From the NCBI RefSeq assembly GCF_009674535.1, contig NZ_WKJK01000007.1:62001-126000 (forward strand): DNA of 64,000 bases, in the 5' to 3' direction. How positions within the stretch are numbered: position 1 is the first letter of the stretch; each line of letters starts with the position of its first letter. The translations under genes were made by a program, and so were the position numbers. Of this stretch, positions 40,884 through 48,940 are shown in pieces. This DNA comes from Duganella guangzhouensis (lineage in GTDB: Bacteria; Pseudomonadota; Gammaproteobacteria; Burkholderiales; Burkholderiaceae_D). The notes under the pieces were generated by a model. That model ran no database searches, was not told where the DNA came from, and saw only the letters and a list, made by a program, of their open reading frames with translations.

Positions 40884-41270
40884 TCACTGCCGCGCTGGGC
40901 GCGACACCACGTTCCAGCTCACATTACCGGGGCACTTGGCCTGCTGCACCGCCTGCAGCGTGTCGTCGGCCTCGGTGCTGGCCTGCGCGTACACCTTGCT
41001 GCCGCTGATCTTGAAGTGCAGTGCCGGCGCGGCGGTGCTGGCGGTCTTCGACAGCGCCGGCTTGAAGCCGTGATCGGTCAGGATCTTGCGGCAGGCATCC
41101 AGGCCGGTCAGGTTGTCCGATTCGATCGCGATGGTCAGCACCCAACTTTCCACATAGCCGCGCGCGGCGCGTTCCGGCTCCGGCAACATCAGGTTCGACG
41201 GCAAGGTGACGGCGTGGGCGGCGGCGGTCAGCAGGGAGGCGCTCAATGCCAGCGCAATTCGACGATACAT
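40884..41270 (-). CDS. Small periplasmic protein of unknown function
   Basis: 128 residues from ATG at 41270, chosen over the ATG at 41276 because AAGGA lies 6 nt before it. Signal peptide about 1-21 (ends AHAV). A small alpha/beta domain follows with two Cys (LDACRK and AKCPGN) that may form a disulfide. The family was not recognised. The stop abuts the stop of the CYTH-CHAD gene. Confidence 0.75.
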   Translation of the reverse strand: MYRRIALALSASLLTAAAHAVTLPSNLMLPEPERAARGYVESWVLTIAIESDNLTGLDACRKILTDHGFKPALSKTASTAAPALHFKISGSKVYAQASTEADDTLQAVQQAKCPGNVSWNVVSRPARQ

Positions 41271-41308
41271 GGGCATTCCTTCAAAATCCGGTAAAGACCC
41301 CTATGGTA

Positions 41309-41905
41309 TCAGGCCAGCATCGGATACAGGGTGGCTACCAGTGCGAGCGCCATCACCAGGTTGAAGATGCGCACCGAGCGCGGGTCTTGCAGCACACGCC
41401 GCATGGCGACGCCAAACATGGCCCAGGCGCCGACGCAGAAGATGCCGATCACCCAGAACACGCCGGCCAGCAGTGCCGCATCCATCACGCCAAAGCCCTG
41501 CGGCAGGTAGGTGGTGAGCGCGCTCAGGCCCATTACCCAGGCCTTGGGATTCACCCACTGGAAGGCGGCGGCGCCGAAAAAGCCCATCGGCTTCGCCGCA
41601 GCCGCCTGCTCGCCGCTCATTGGCGCGGCGTGCGCCAGCTTCCAGGCCAGCCACAGCATGTACAGCGCGCCGACGTATTTGAGGATGGTCTGCAGCATCG
41701 GAAACTGGTCGAATACCACATGCAATCCCAGTCCGGTGGCGAAGATCATGAAGGCGAAGCCGCAGCAAATGCCGAACAAGTGCGGCAGCGAACGCACAAA
41801 GCCGTAATTCAGGCCCGAGGCCAGAATCATGGTGTTGTTCGGGCCGGGCGTGATGGAACTGACGGCGGCAAATGCGCACAAGGGCAGCAGCAATTCTGGC
41901 GACAT
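41309..41905 (-). CDS. LysE/RhtB-family exporter
   Basis: 198 residues from ATG at 41905. Six membrane segments and the family signature SSITPGPNNTMILASGLNYG (about 16-35), then FQWVNPKAWVMGLSA near 113-127. It exports amino acids or related compounds across the inner membrane. A perfect 10+10 bp inverted repeat lies 42 bp upstream. A longer in-frame start at 41980 would run through that palindrome and is unlikely. Confidence 0.92.
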   Translation of the reverse strand: MSPELLLPLCAFAAVSSITPGPNNTMILASGLNYGFVRSLPHLFGICCGFAFMIFATGLGLHVVFDQFPMLQTILKYVGALYMLWLAWKLAHAAPMSGEQAAAAKPMGFFGAAAFQWVNPKAWVMGLSALTTYLPQGFGVMDAALLAGVFWVIGIFCVGAWAMFGVAMRRVLQDPRSVRIFNLVMALALVATLYPMLA

Positions 41906-41946
41906 GATGGGTATCCGTTTGCGTAGTGTGCTTGCATTGTACGGCC

Positions 41947-41974
41947 AAGTGTACTGGCGTGTACCAGTACACTT
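41947..41974. promoter_or_regulatory. Perfect inverted repeat upstream of the lysE-type gene (operator)
   Basis: AAGTGTACTG (41947-41956) and CAGTACACTT (41965-41974) are exact inverted repeats around 8 bp that contain another GTAC. The TGTAC half-sites are of the kind used by GntR/MocR regulators. No such regulator gene lies in this window. Confidence 0.65.
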
Positions 41975-42007
41975 TAGCAAACAATCTCCGCCACTGTATA
42001 GGTGGTT

Positions 42008-42961
42008 TTACCGATACGACTTGCGGCGCCCCACTTGCTTGTTGAAGCTTTCCAGCTCGCGCTGCACCAGCTCCTGGCCGTTTTCGATCACGAAGTCCTG
42101 GAACGACGCCGCCACCTTGGGAATCGGCTGGTCGGTCAAGTGCATGATCTGCCAGTCGGCTTCCACCGGATTCTGTGCCATCGGCAGCATCGCCAGCAGG
42201 CCGTTTTCAAATTCCAGCCCGCAGGCGTGCACCGACAAAAAGCCGACGCCCAGCCCGGCCGATACCATGCGCTTGATTGCCTCGTTACTGGACACCTCGG
42301 AACCGAATTCCGCCGCGTGGCCCTCCTCTCGCAGCAGCTTTTCCACTGCGGTGCGGGTACCGGAACCGCGCTCGCGCACCAGCAGGTTGGCCGCCATCAC
42401 ATCGTTGAGGGTGATTTTTTTCTTCTTCATCAGCGGATGCGAGGGGCTGGCGATGAAGGCCATCGGGTGACGCGCAAAGCGCGCGGCGTTGGTGCGCAAC
42501 TCGCGCGGCGGCGTGCCCATGATGGCCAGTTCGATCTCGTGCCGCGCCAGCATGTTGATGATCTCGGTGCGGTTGCCCACTTGAAGTTTGAGCCGCACGT
42601 CCGGCCGCTCCAGCGTGAACGGCACCAGCAGCGGCGGCAGCAAGTGCTCGGCGGTGGTGACGGCGCCGATGCGCAACGTACCGGAGGTGACGCCGCGCAG
42701 CGCCGACAATTCGTCGGTGGCCTGCTCCCACAGCCGCAGGATGCGCTCGGAGAATTCCACCATTACCTCGCCCGCCGCCGTCAGCTGAATATTGCGTCCG
42801 ACCTTGCGCGTCAGCGGCATGCCGACCATGTCTTCCAGCGTGCGCAATTGCAGCGACACGGCGGGCTGGGTCAGGTGCATGGCGTCCGCCGCGCGCGACA
42901 CGCTCTCATGGCGGCCGACCAGTACAAGTGACTGTAATTGGCGAAAATTGGCATGATACAT
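42008..42961 (-). CDS. LysR-family regulator, CbbR-like
   Basis: 317 residues. N-terminal winged helix (RQLQSLVLVGRHESVSRAAD, then HLTQPAVSLQLRTLE). The co-inducer domain from about 90 includes VTSGTLRIGAVTTAEHLLPP, characteristic of the CbbR/CysB-like branch that senses NADPH or phosphorylated intermediates in carbon-fixing bacteria. RuBisCO genes are not in the window. The divergent neighbour is a CbbY-like protein, so the pair may be a remnant of a cbb regulon. The AT-rich 97-bp gap holds the shared control region. Confidence 0.9.
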   Translation of the reverse strand: MYHANFRQLQSLVLVGRHESVSRAADAMHLTQPAVSLQLRTLEDMVGMPLTRKVGRNIQLTAAGEVMVEFSERILRLWEQATDELSALRGVTSGTLRIGAVTTAEHLLPPLLVPFTLERPDVRLKLQVGNRTEIINMLARHEIELAIMGTPPRELRTNAARFARHPMAFIASPSHPLMKKKKITLNDVMAANLLVRERGSGTRTAVEKLLREEGHAAEFGSEVSSNEAIKRMVSAGLGVGFLSVHACGLEFENGLLAMLPMAQNPVEADWQIMHLTDQPIPKVAASFQDFVIENGQELVQRELESFNKQVGRRKSYR

Positions 42962-43058
42962 AAGGATTCCTTATTGATTATCCAAAATCTTTAATTTTTC
43001 TTTTGAACATTCTACCTCTATATTAATAACCATCTGACATCGTTGAGCGGAGAGTGAT

Positions 43059-43760
43059 ATGAGCATAGACGTGATCTTCCTGGGCCTGGACGGCGTTCTG
43101 TTTGATACCGAAGCGCTGCACCTGGCTGCCTGCAATGCGGCGTTTGCCAACGCCGGCCTGTCGATACGCTGGACCCTGCCGGCACTGCGCGCCGCAGCCG
43201 CCAGCCATGGCTACGCGCGAGCCATCCACTCCATCAGCGCGCTGGCGCGTGAAAAACGCCGCCTGGCCGAGCTGCAGGCAGACCAGCATCGCGAGTTCCA
43301 TCAAGCGATCCTGGCGCGTCCACCGCAAGCGCAGGCCGCCGCGCTGGCGCTGATCGAGGATGCCACCGCTGCCGGCACCAAGATTTGCCTGCTGACCGAT
43401 CTGCCGGCGCCGGCCACTTCGGCCTTGCTGGAACGCCACTTCGGCGCGGACGTGAATAGCCTGTTCAGCGTGGTCGCCGGCGGCGTCGTTTTCGACGCTG
43501 GTAATGGCGCCGGTCCGTATGCGCACGCGCTGCACGCCATCGGCGCCGCGCCGCATGATGCGATCGCCATCGACACCGCCGTGCCGGCACTGCGCGCCGC
43601 CGCCGATGCAGGCCTGTGGACGGTGTCGGTCGCGCCATACGGCACCGACGTGGTACGTCCACGCCAATTCATCACCTTCGACGCGCTGCACGAGCTGCAA
43701 GCCAGCCCGTACACGCCGGACCAGCAACGCCCGCAGCCGGGACTGCACCGCGCCGCCTGA
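43059..43760 (+). CDS. CbbY-like HAD-family protein lacking the catalytic Asp
   Basis: 233 residues. The fold pattern of HAD subfamily I phosphatases and phosphoglucomutases is clear: VIFLGLDGVLFDTE at the start, LLTD (motif II Thr) near 112, and AIDTAVPALRAAADAGLWTV (motif IV region) near 170-190. Motif I should read DxDG, but here it is GxDG (Gly9, Asp11), so the nucleophile is absent, and motif IV keeps only one acidic residue. It is probably a non-catalytic or altered protein. A hairpin (43753-43771) covers its stop codon. Confidence 0.8.
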   Translation: MSIDVIFLGLDGVLFDTEALHLAACNAAFANAGLSIRWTLPALRAAAASHGYARAIHSISALAREKRRLAELQADQHREFHQAILARPPQAQAAALALIEDATAAGTKICLLTDLPAPATSALLERHFGADVNSLFSVVAGGVVFDAGNGAGPYAHALHAIGAAPHDAIAIDTAVPALRAAADAGLWTVSVAPYGTDVVRPRQFITFDALHELQASPYTPDQQRPQPGLHRAA

Positions 43761-43812
43761 TCTTCAGGCGGTGGCAGGGCGCCGCGCGAATAAACCAGCC
43801 TATAATGGATTC

Positions 43813-44364
43813 ATGACGACGCCCACCATGCCCACCATCGCTAATCACCTCAACCTGCTGGCGCGCTACAACGCCGACATGAACCGCCAGCTATACGACG
43901 CGGCGGCCCAGCTGCCGGCAGGTGAGCTGACGGCGGACCGCAAAGCCTTCTTCGGCTCCGTGGCCGGCACGCTGAATCACCTGCTGGCCGGCGACACCAT
44001 CTGGCTCAAGCGCTTCAGCACCCACCCCGCCGACTTCCCCGCGCTGCGGGCGATGCAGGCGTTGGCGCAGCCATCCGGCCTGACGCACTTCTTCGGTGAC
44101 GACATCGCCACCCTGCGCGCGCACCGCGAGCAACTGGACGCCATCATCCTCGATTGGGCGCCGCAGATCACGGCGGCGGATCTGGAGCACACCTTCGAAT
44201 ACCGCAATACGCGCGGCGATTTATTCCGCAAGCACTTCGGCAGCGTGGTACTACACTTTTTCAATCACCAGACGCACCATCGCGGCCAGGCCAGCACGCT
44301 GCTGACGCAAGCCGATATCGATATCGGTATCACCGACCTGCTGGTATGGGTACCCGACCTATGA
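43813..44364 (+). CDS. DinB-family protein
   Basis: 183 residues from ATG at 43813. Four-helix DinB/YfiT-like fold with the metal-binding histidines in LNHLLAGD (about 56-63) and NHQTHHRGQ (about 150-158). Such proteins are putative metal-dependent transferases that act with thiols such as glutathione; the reaction is unknown. A TATAAT ends 6 nt before the ATG, so the mRNA may be leaderless. The stop overlaps the ldhA start (ATGA). Confidence 0.9.
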   Translation: MTTPTMPTIANHLNLLARYNADMNRQLYDAAAQLPAGELTADRKAFFGSVAGTLNHLLAGDTIWLKRFSTHPADFPALRAMQALAQPSGLTHFFGDDIATLRAHREQLDAIILDWAPQITAADLEHTFEYRNTRGDLFRKHFGSVVLHFFNHQTHHRGQASTLLTQADIDIGITDLLVWVPDL

Positions 44365-45356
44365 AAATCGCCGTCTACAGCGCCCAGCCCTACGACCGCC
44401 GCTTCCTCGACGAAGCACGCGCCACCCTGCCCGGCGTGGACGCCACCTATTTCTCCGACCGTCTGGAGCTGGATACGGTGCCGCTGGCGCAGGGCTGCAC
44501 TGCCGTCTGCGTATTCGTCAACGACATCCTCGACGCGCCGGTGCTGCAAGCGCTGCACGCGCTGGGCGTGCGCGCCGTGCTGCTGCGCTGCGCCGGCTTC
44601 AATAACGTCGACCTGCAAACCGCCACGCGACTCGGCCTGTTCATGGCGCGCGTGCCGGCTTACGCGCCGGAAGCGGTGGCCGAACACGCGCTGGCGCTGG
44701 TGATGACGCTGAATCGCCGTACCCACCGCGCCTATGCCCGCGTACGCGAAGGGAACTTCGCGCTGGACGGCCTGCTCGGCACCACGCTACACGGCAAGAC
44801 CGTCGGCATCGTCGGCGCCGGCCAGATCGGCGCTTGCGCGGCGCGCATCTTCCACGGCATGGGCTGCAAGGTACTGATCAGCGATCCGGCACCAACGCCG
44901 CAGCTGGACGGCGTGGCTGAACGTGCCTCGCTGGAGACGCTGCTGGCGCAGTCGGATGTGGTCTCGCTGCATTGCCCGCTGCTGGACGCCACCCGGCACA
45001 TGATTAACACCACCAGCCTGGCGCGCATGAAGCGCGGCGCCATGCTGGTCAACACCTCGCGCGGCGGCTTGATCGACACCGCCGCCGTCATCGAGGCACT
45101 CAAATCCGGCCAGCTCGGCGCGCTGGCGATCGACGTCTACGAACAGGAAAGCACCCTCTTCTTCGAGGACCACTCCAGCGACATCATCGCTGACGATGTG
45201 TTCCAGCGTCTCATGACCTTCCCCAATGTGCTGGTCACCGGCCATCAAGGCTTCTTCACCATGGAAGCTATGCGCGAAATCGCCGCCGTCACGTTTGCCA
45301 ATCTCGCCTGCTACATGCAGGGCTCCGAATGCGCTAACGCGTTACCAACCCATTAG
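44361..45356 (+). CDS. ldhA: D-lactate dehydrogenase
   Basis: 331 residues, very close to E. coli LdhA. MKIAVYSAQPYDRRF starts the catalytic domain, followed by LRCAGFNNVDL (about 73-83) and RVPAYAPEAVAEHALAL. The NAD site is GIVGAGQIGACAAR (about 148-161). NTSRGGLID carries the catalytic Arg, DVYEQES the Glu, and GHQGFFT the His. It reduces pyruvate to D-lactate with NADH in fermentation. It is coupled to the DinB gene by a four-base overlap. Confidence 0.95.
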   Translation: MKIAVYSAQPYDRRFLDEARATLPGVDATYFSDRLELDTVPLAQGCTAVCVFVNDILDAPVLQALHALGVRAVLLRCAGFNNVDLQTATRLGLFMARVPAYAPEAVAEHALALVMTLNRRTHRAYARVREGNFALDGLLGTTLHGKTVGIVGAGQIGACAARIFHGMGCKVLISDPAPTPQLDGVAERASLETLLAQSDVVSLHCPLLDATRHMINTTSLARMKRGAMLVNTSRGGLIDTAAVIEALKSGQLGALAIDVYEQESTLFFEDHSSDIIADDVFQRLMTFPNVLVTGHQGFFTMEAMREIAAVTFANLACYMQGSECANALPTH

Positions 45357-45374
45357 TATTTTTGAAGGAAGTTC

Positions 45375-46718
45375 ATGTCGCTCGCCTATCGTGCCAACGC
45401 CGATTTCGCCAAGCTCAATCACCCGATGCGGGTACCGCTGTCGGCGGAGATCCATTCACGCCCGTTCCTGCAATTGCAGGCGCCGGAAAGCCTGACCCAC
45501 TTTGCGATCTACCTCAAACAGGACCAGCCCTCGCGCCAGAACCATCGCAGCAGCCAGCACCACATCCTGGAGCAGCTGTGCATGCACTACGGCGTGGCGG
45601 GACCGACCTCGCAGGCGCGCTACTTCTTCCATGACTTCGGCCGCTTCCGCCTGAAGTGGGAATGCCACACCGAGTTCGCCACCTACACCTTCGTCGAACG
45701 CGGCGAGCCTGGCATGGATTGCCGCGGTTCGTTCGACCGCACGCCGCTGCAGCACGTGCCACAGGAATGGCTGGCTGGCCTGGACGGCAAGATCATCGTC
45801 GCCGCCCACGTCCTGCTGTGCAAGGGCGATGCCGACGATGCAGGCTTCGCCGACAGCATCCGCGACCTGTTCCAGGGCCGCTCGCTGGTCGGCAGCAGCG
45901 CCGGCGGCAATGCCGAGGTGTGGACCGACTTCCTGATCCAGCCGGATGGCTTCAGCCGCTTCGTGGTGCGTGACCAGAAGCTGCGCGAGTTCCAGTCCGG
46001 CCGTCTGGTCGGCCGTCTGCTGGAAATCGAAACCTATCGCATGATGGCGCTACTCGGACTGCCGCAAGCGGAAGCCACGCAGCCGGAGCTGAACGGCATC
46101 GAGAACGAACTGGCGTCGCTGACGGCGACACTGGTCAAGAGCGAAGGCAATGAGGACCAGGATCTGCTGACCAGCATCACCAGCCTGGCGGCACGGATCG
46201 AGAAAATCTCGGTCAACAACAGCTACCGCTTCGCCGCCTCGCAGGCGTACTTCAACCTGGTGCAGGCGCGCATTCAAGAGCTGCGCGAAGTGCGCATCGA
46301 AGGCATCCCGACGCTGGCCGAATTCATGGGCCGCCGCCTGGCGCCAGCCATGAACACCTGCACCTCGGTGTCGCAGCGGCAGGAAGCGCTGGCCAAGCGT
46401 ATCGCGCGCAGCAACGACCTGCTGCGCACGCGGGTCGGCATCGAGCAGGAACAGCAGAATCGCAAGATCCTGCAATCGCTGGATACCCGCGCGGCCCAGC
46501 AACTGCGGCTGCAACAGGCGGTCGAGGGCTTGTCGGTAGCGGCGATTTCCTACTACACGCTGGGATTGGTGGGCTACGTCGGCAAGGCGATGAAGGCCGG
46601 CAGCCTGCCGGTCAATCCGGATCTGATGACCGGCATCGCGGTGCCGCTGGTGATCGGCGGCGTGTGGCTAGGCTTGCGCCGCCTGCACCACCAGCTCTCC
46701 GGCAGCGCTAAACACTGA
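45375..46718 (+). CDS. DUF3422 membrane-anchored protein
   Basis: 447 residues. DUF3422 pattern: HPMRVPLSAEIHSRPFLQL near the start, FHDFGRFRLKWECHTEFATY near 88-107, and a central coiled-coil-rich part (about 235-390). Two membrane segments lie at the C-terminus (about 385-440), so most of the protein is cytoplasmic. Function is unknown. AAGGAAG precedes the start, and it follows ldhA after 18 bp. The last 11 bp overlap the convergent hydrolase gene. Confidence 0.92.
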   Translation: MSLAYRANADFAKLNHPMRVPLSAEIHSRPFLQLQAPESLTHFAIYLKQDQPSRQNHRSSQHHILEQLCMHYGVAGPTSQARYFFHDFGRFRLKWECHTEFATYTFVERGEPGMDCRGSFDRTPLQHVPQEWLAGLDGKIIVAAHVLLCKGDADDAGFADSIRDLFQGRSLVGSSAGGNAEVWTDFLIQPDGFSRFVVRDQKLREFQSGRLVGRLLEIETYRMMALLGLPQAEATQPELNGIENELASLTATLVKSEGNEDQDLLTSITSLAARIEKISVNNSYRFAASQAYFNLVQARIQELREVRIEGIPTLAEFMGRRLAPAMNTCTSVSQRQEALAKRIARSNDLLRTRVGIEQEQQNRKILQSLDTRAAQQLRLQQAVEGLSVAAISYYTLGLVGYVGKAMKAGSLPVNPDLMTGIAVPLVIGGVWLGLRRLHHQLSGSAKH

Positions 46719-47541
46719 AGCGGCTCGCCAGGAAACTGGCGATGCGGCTCTGGGTCGATTCCAGATAGGGGATGTTGATGTGGTCGGAGTCGGGCACGAT
46801 TTCGTCCGCATGCAGCGTCCCCAGTTTTTCCACCAGCAGATCGGTATGCGAGTGCGGCACGATATCGTCCACCGCCGCCCGCAACACATAGGTAGGCGCC
46901 TTGATCTGATGGGCGTACTTCACCGATTCGAATTTATGCTTCAGCACATACTCCACCGGCAGCGTCTTGAACTTGCGCTTGGCAATGGCGAGGATGGAGT
47001 CGTACGGCGTAATCAGCACGATGGAATTGGCGTCACGTTCCATCGCCACCTGCACCGCCACGCCTGAACCCAGGCTGCGGCCAACCACCGCGATGCGCTT
47101 CGGATCGACGTGATGGCGTTCGCTCAGCCAGTCGTACAGCATGCGGCCATCGTCGACGAAATGCTCCTCGGCCGGATCGCCATGCGAATCGCCATAGCCG
47201 CGATAGTTCACCGCCAGTACCGCCATGCCGGGGAACAGCTTGCCGGCATCGCGCGCTACCCACGACACTTCCTCCGAACGGCCGCCGAAATACACCACGC
47301 CCGGATGAGGGCCGGCCACCGGCGGTGTCATCAGCCAGCCGGACAGGCGTGTGCCATCCTTGGCCCGCACCACAATAGGACGGGTGCGATGGCCGCTGCT
47401 ATAAGGCTTGAGAACTTCGCGCTTGCTGCCCAATGGATTGAACAGCAGCCGCTTCTGGTTGGCCGCGACCGCAGCGGTCAATCCCATCCACAGCACACTC
47501 ACGACGCCCGCCAAACCGGCGACTTTTTTCGAATTATTCAT
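46708..47541 (-). CDS. Membrane-anchored or secreted alpha/beta hydrolase
   Basis: 277 residues. An N-terminal hydrophobic helix (about 8-27) serves as anchor or signal. The alpha/beta hydrolase core has the nucleophile elbow GRSLGSG (about 153-159), a preceding NYRGYGDSHG and a late DDIVPHSHTD loop with the acid; His lies in SDHINIP near the C-terminus. It resembles the YfhR/BEM46-like family. Substrate unknown. Confidence 0.9.
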   Translation of the reverse strand: MNNSKKVAGLAGVVSVLWMGLTAAVAANQKRLLFNPLGSKREVLKPYSSGHRTRPIVVRAKDGTRLSGWLMTPPVAGPHPGVVYFGGRSEEVSWVARDAGKLFPGMAVLAVNYRGYGDSHGDPAEEHFVDDGRMLYDWLSERHHVDPKRIAVVGRSLGSGVAVQVAMERDANSIVLITPYDSILAIAKRKFKTLPVEYVLKHKFESVKYAHQIKAPTYVLRAAVDDIVPHSHTDLLVEKLGTLHADEIVPDSDHINIPYLESTQSRIASFLASRFSV

Positions 47542-47703
47542 GACTCTACTTTACTCTTCTCTTGCAAGGCCGCTGCGCGTTGACGCACAAAATTCACGAC
47601 GGCGTACGATTCAAGCCACACATGCGGCCAATTGCCGCTTTCTCAAGCCGGCGCGCCCAACCCGGTATAATCTGCGCTTCGCTTTTTTCATGATTTGCCG
47701 ACA

Positions 47704-48480
47704 ATGAAACCTGCCGTCGTCCTGCTGCACAGCTCCATGAGCTCCAAGTCCCAGTGGCTGCCCCTGAAGGCGCAGCTGGAAGCGTCGTGGCGCTGCATCG
47801 CCGTCGATCTGCAGGGTTATGGCGCCGCGCCCTTCCCGTCCGACGCGGGCGAAGGCTATCAGCACACGCTGGCGCACGAAGTGGATGCGGTGATGGCCAC
47901 CGTCGCCGCGCGGCTGGAACCGGGCGAAGCCTTCCACCTGGTCGGCCACTCCTTCGGCGGCGTCTGCGCGCTGCACCTTGCGCGCCGCCTGCCGGAGCGC
48001 GTACAGTCGCTGACGTTGTTTGAGCCGGTGGCCTTCCACCTGCTGCCGCCGTCGCATCCGGCGCGCGAGGAAATCGTCGCCGTCACCGACAGCATCAAGG
48101 CCGCCGCCAGCGAGCGCGATGCCACCCGCGTCTTCATCGACTATTGGAATCGCGCCGGCGCCTTCGACGACGCGCCACACAGCGCGCAAGACAAGATGGC
48201 GGCGCAAATCGCCAAGGTGCTGCTGGACTTCCAGGCGCTGCTGGGCGAACCCGCCACGCTGGCCGATCTGGGGATGCTGACCATGCCGTCGCTAGTAATG
48301 GCCGGCGAACGCAGCCCGGCTTCCACGCGCCTGCTGGTGGAAGCGCTGGCCGCCGCCCTGCCCAACGCCACCACGACGTCAACGCGCGGCGGCCACATGG
48401 CGCCGATCACCCATGGCGATGCCGTCAACCCACTGATCGCCAGCTTCCTCGCCAGCCAGACGGCCGACGCGCAGCAATGA
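47704..48480 (+). CDS. Alpha/beta hydrolase
   Basis: 258 residues from ATG at 47704. Typical lipase/esterase fold: LLHSSMSSKSQW oxyanion region (8-19), nucleophile GHSFGG (about 81-86), and a C-terminal GGHMAPITH with the catalytic His. No signal peptide is seen, so it is cytosolic. A TATAAT lies 32 nt upstream without a clear -35. It is convergent with the MerR gene, with only 18 bp between stops. Confidence 0.9.
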   Translation: MKPAVVLLHSSMSSKSQWLPLKAQLEASWRCIAVDLQGYGAAPFPSDAGEGYQHTLAHEVDAVMATVAARLEPGEAFHLVGHSFGGVCALHLARRLPERVQSLTLFEPVAFHLLPPSHPAREEIVAVTDSIKAAASERDATRVFIDYWNRAGAFDDAPHSAQDKMAAQIAKVLLDFQALLGEPATLADLGMLTMPSLVMAGERSPASTRLLVEALAAALPNATTTSTRGGHMAPITHGDAVNPLIASFLASQTADAQQ

Positions 48481-48498
48481 TGACGCGCACGCTCTGAA

Positions 48499-48870
48499 TT
48501 ACAAGCGGGGCGGGCATTCGCCCTTTTCATGCATCGCCTGGATTTCCCGCTGCGTTTCCAGCAGCGCGCTACGTTGCTGGCTCAGGGTTGCCATCATCTG
48601 ATCGATATCCGCCAGCCGCGCATCCAGGCTTTTCATCAGACCTTCATGCAACGCCTCGCCTTCCAGCTGCGTCGCCGCACGTATCGCTTCCAGCGTGAAG
48701 CCGAGCTTTTGCCCGATCTGAATCAGATTGATGCGCTCCAGCGCCGACTCGCCGTACTCGCGATAGCCGTTGAAGCCGCGCTCCGCCTTCGGCATCAAGC
48801 CGGCCTGCTCGTAATACCGTATCGCCGAGGCCGCAATGCCCGCGCGCGTGGCCAGTTCACCTATCTTCAT
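48499..48870 (-). CDS. MerR-family regulator
   Basis: 123 residues from ATG at 48870. N-terminal winged helix MKIGELATRAGIAASAIRYY and a central GFNGYREYGESALERINLIQ, then a long dimerisation helix (about 80-117). There is one Cys in the tail (GECPPRL), so the inducer is not obviously a metal; it resembles the SoxR/NmlR-like stress group without the Fe-S cluster. It should act on the promoter just upstream (48878-48908). Confidence 0.93.
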   Translation of the reverse strand: MKIGELATRAGIAASAIRYYEQAGLMPKAERGFNGYREYGESALERINLIQIGQKLGFTLEAIRAATQLEGEALHEGLMKSLDARLADIDQMMATLSQQRSALLETQREIQAMHEKGECPPRL

Positions 48871-48877
48871 ATTTCGC

Positions 48878-48908
48878 TTGACCTTAAAGTGAACTTTAAT
48901 CTTAGCAT
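48878..48908 (+). promoter_or_regulatory. MerR-type promoter with 19-bp spacer and central dyad
   Basis: TTGACC (48878-48883) and TAGCAT (48903-48908) are 19 bp apart, the overlong spacing that MerR proteins correct by DNA distortion. The spacer contains the exact dyad TTAAAGT-GA-ACTTTAA (48884-48899). The promoter reads toward the flavin oxidoreductase gene, 33 nt before its ATG. Confidence 0.8.
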
Positions 48909-48940
48909 GGCTCATCTCCTCTACCGATTTGGGAATACTT

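Noticed and set aside
41301..41984. A second minus-strand frame over the lysE-type gene.
   Set aside because: It is an out-of-frame shadow; the frame ending at 41309 carries the LysE signature.
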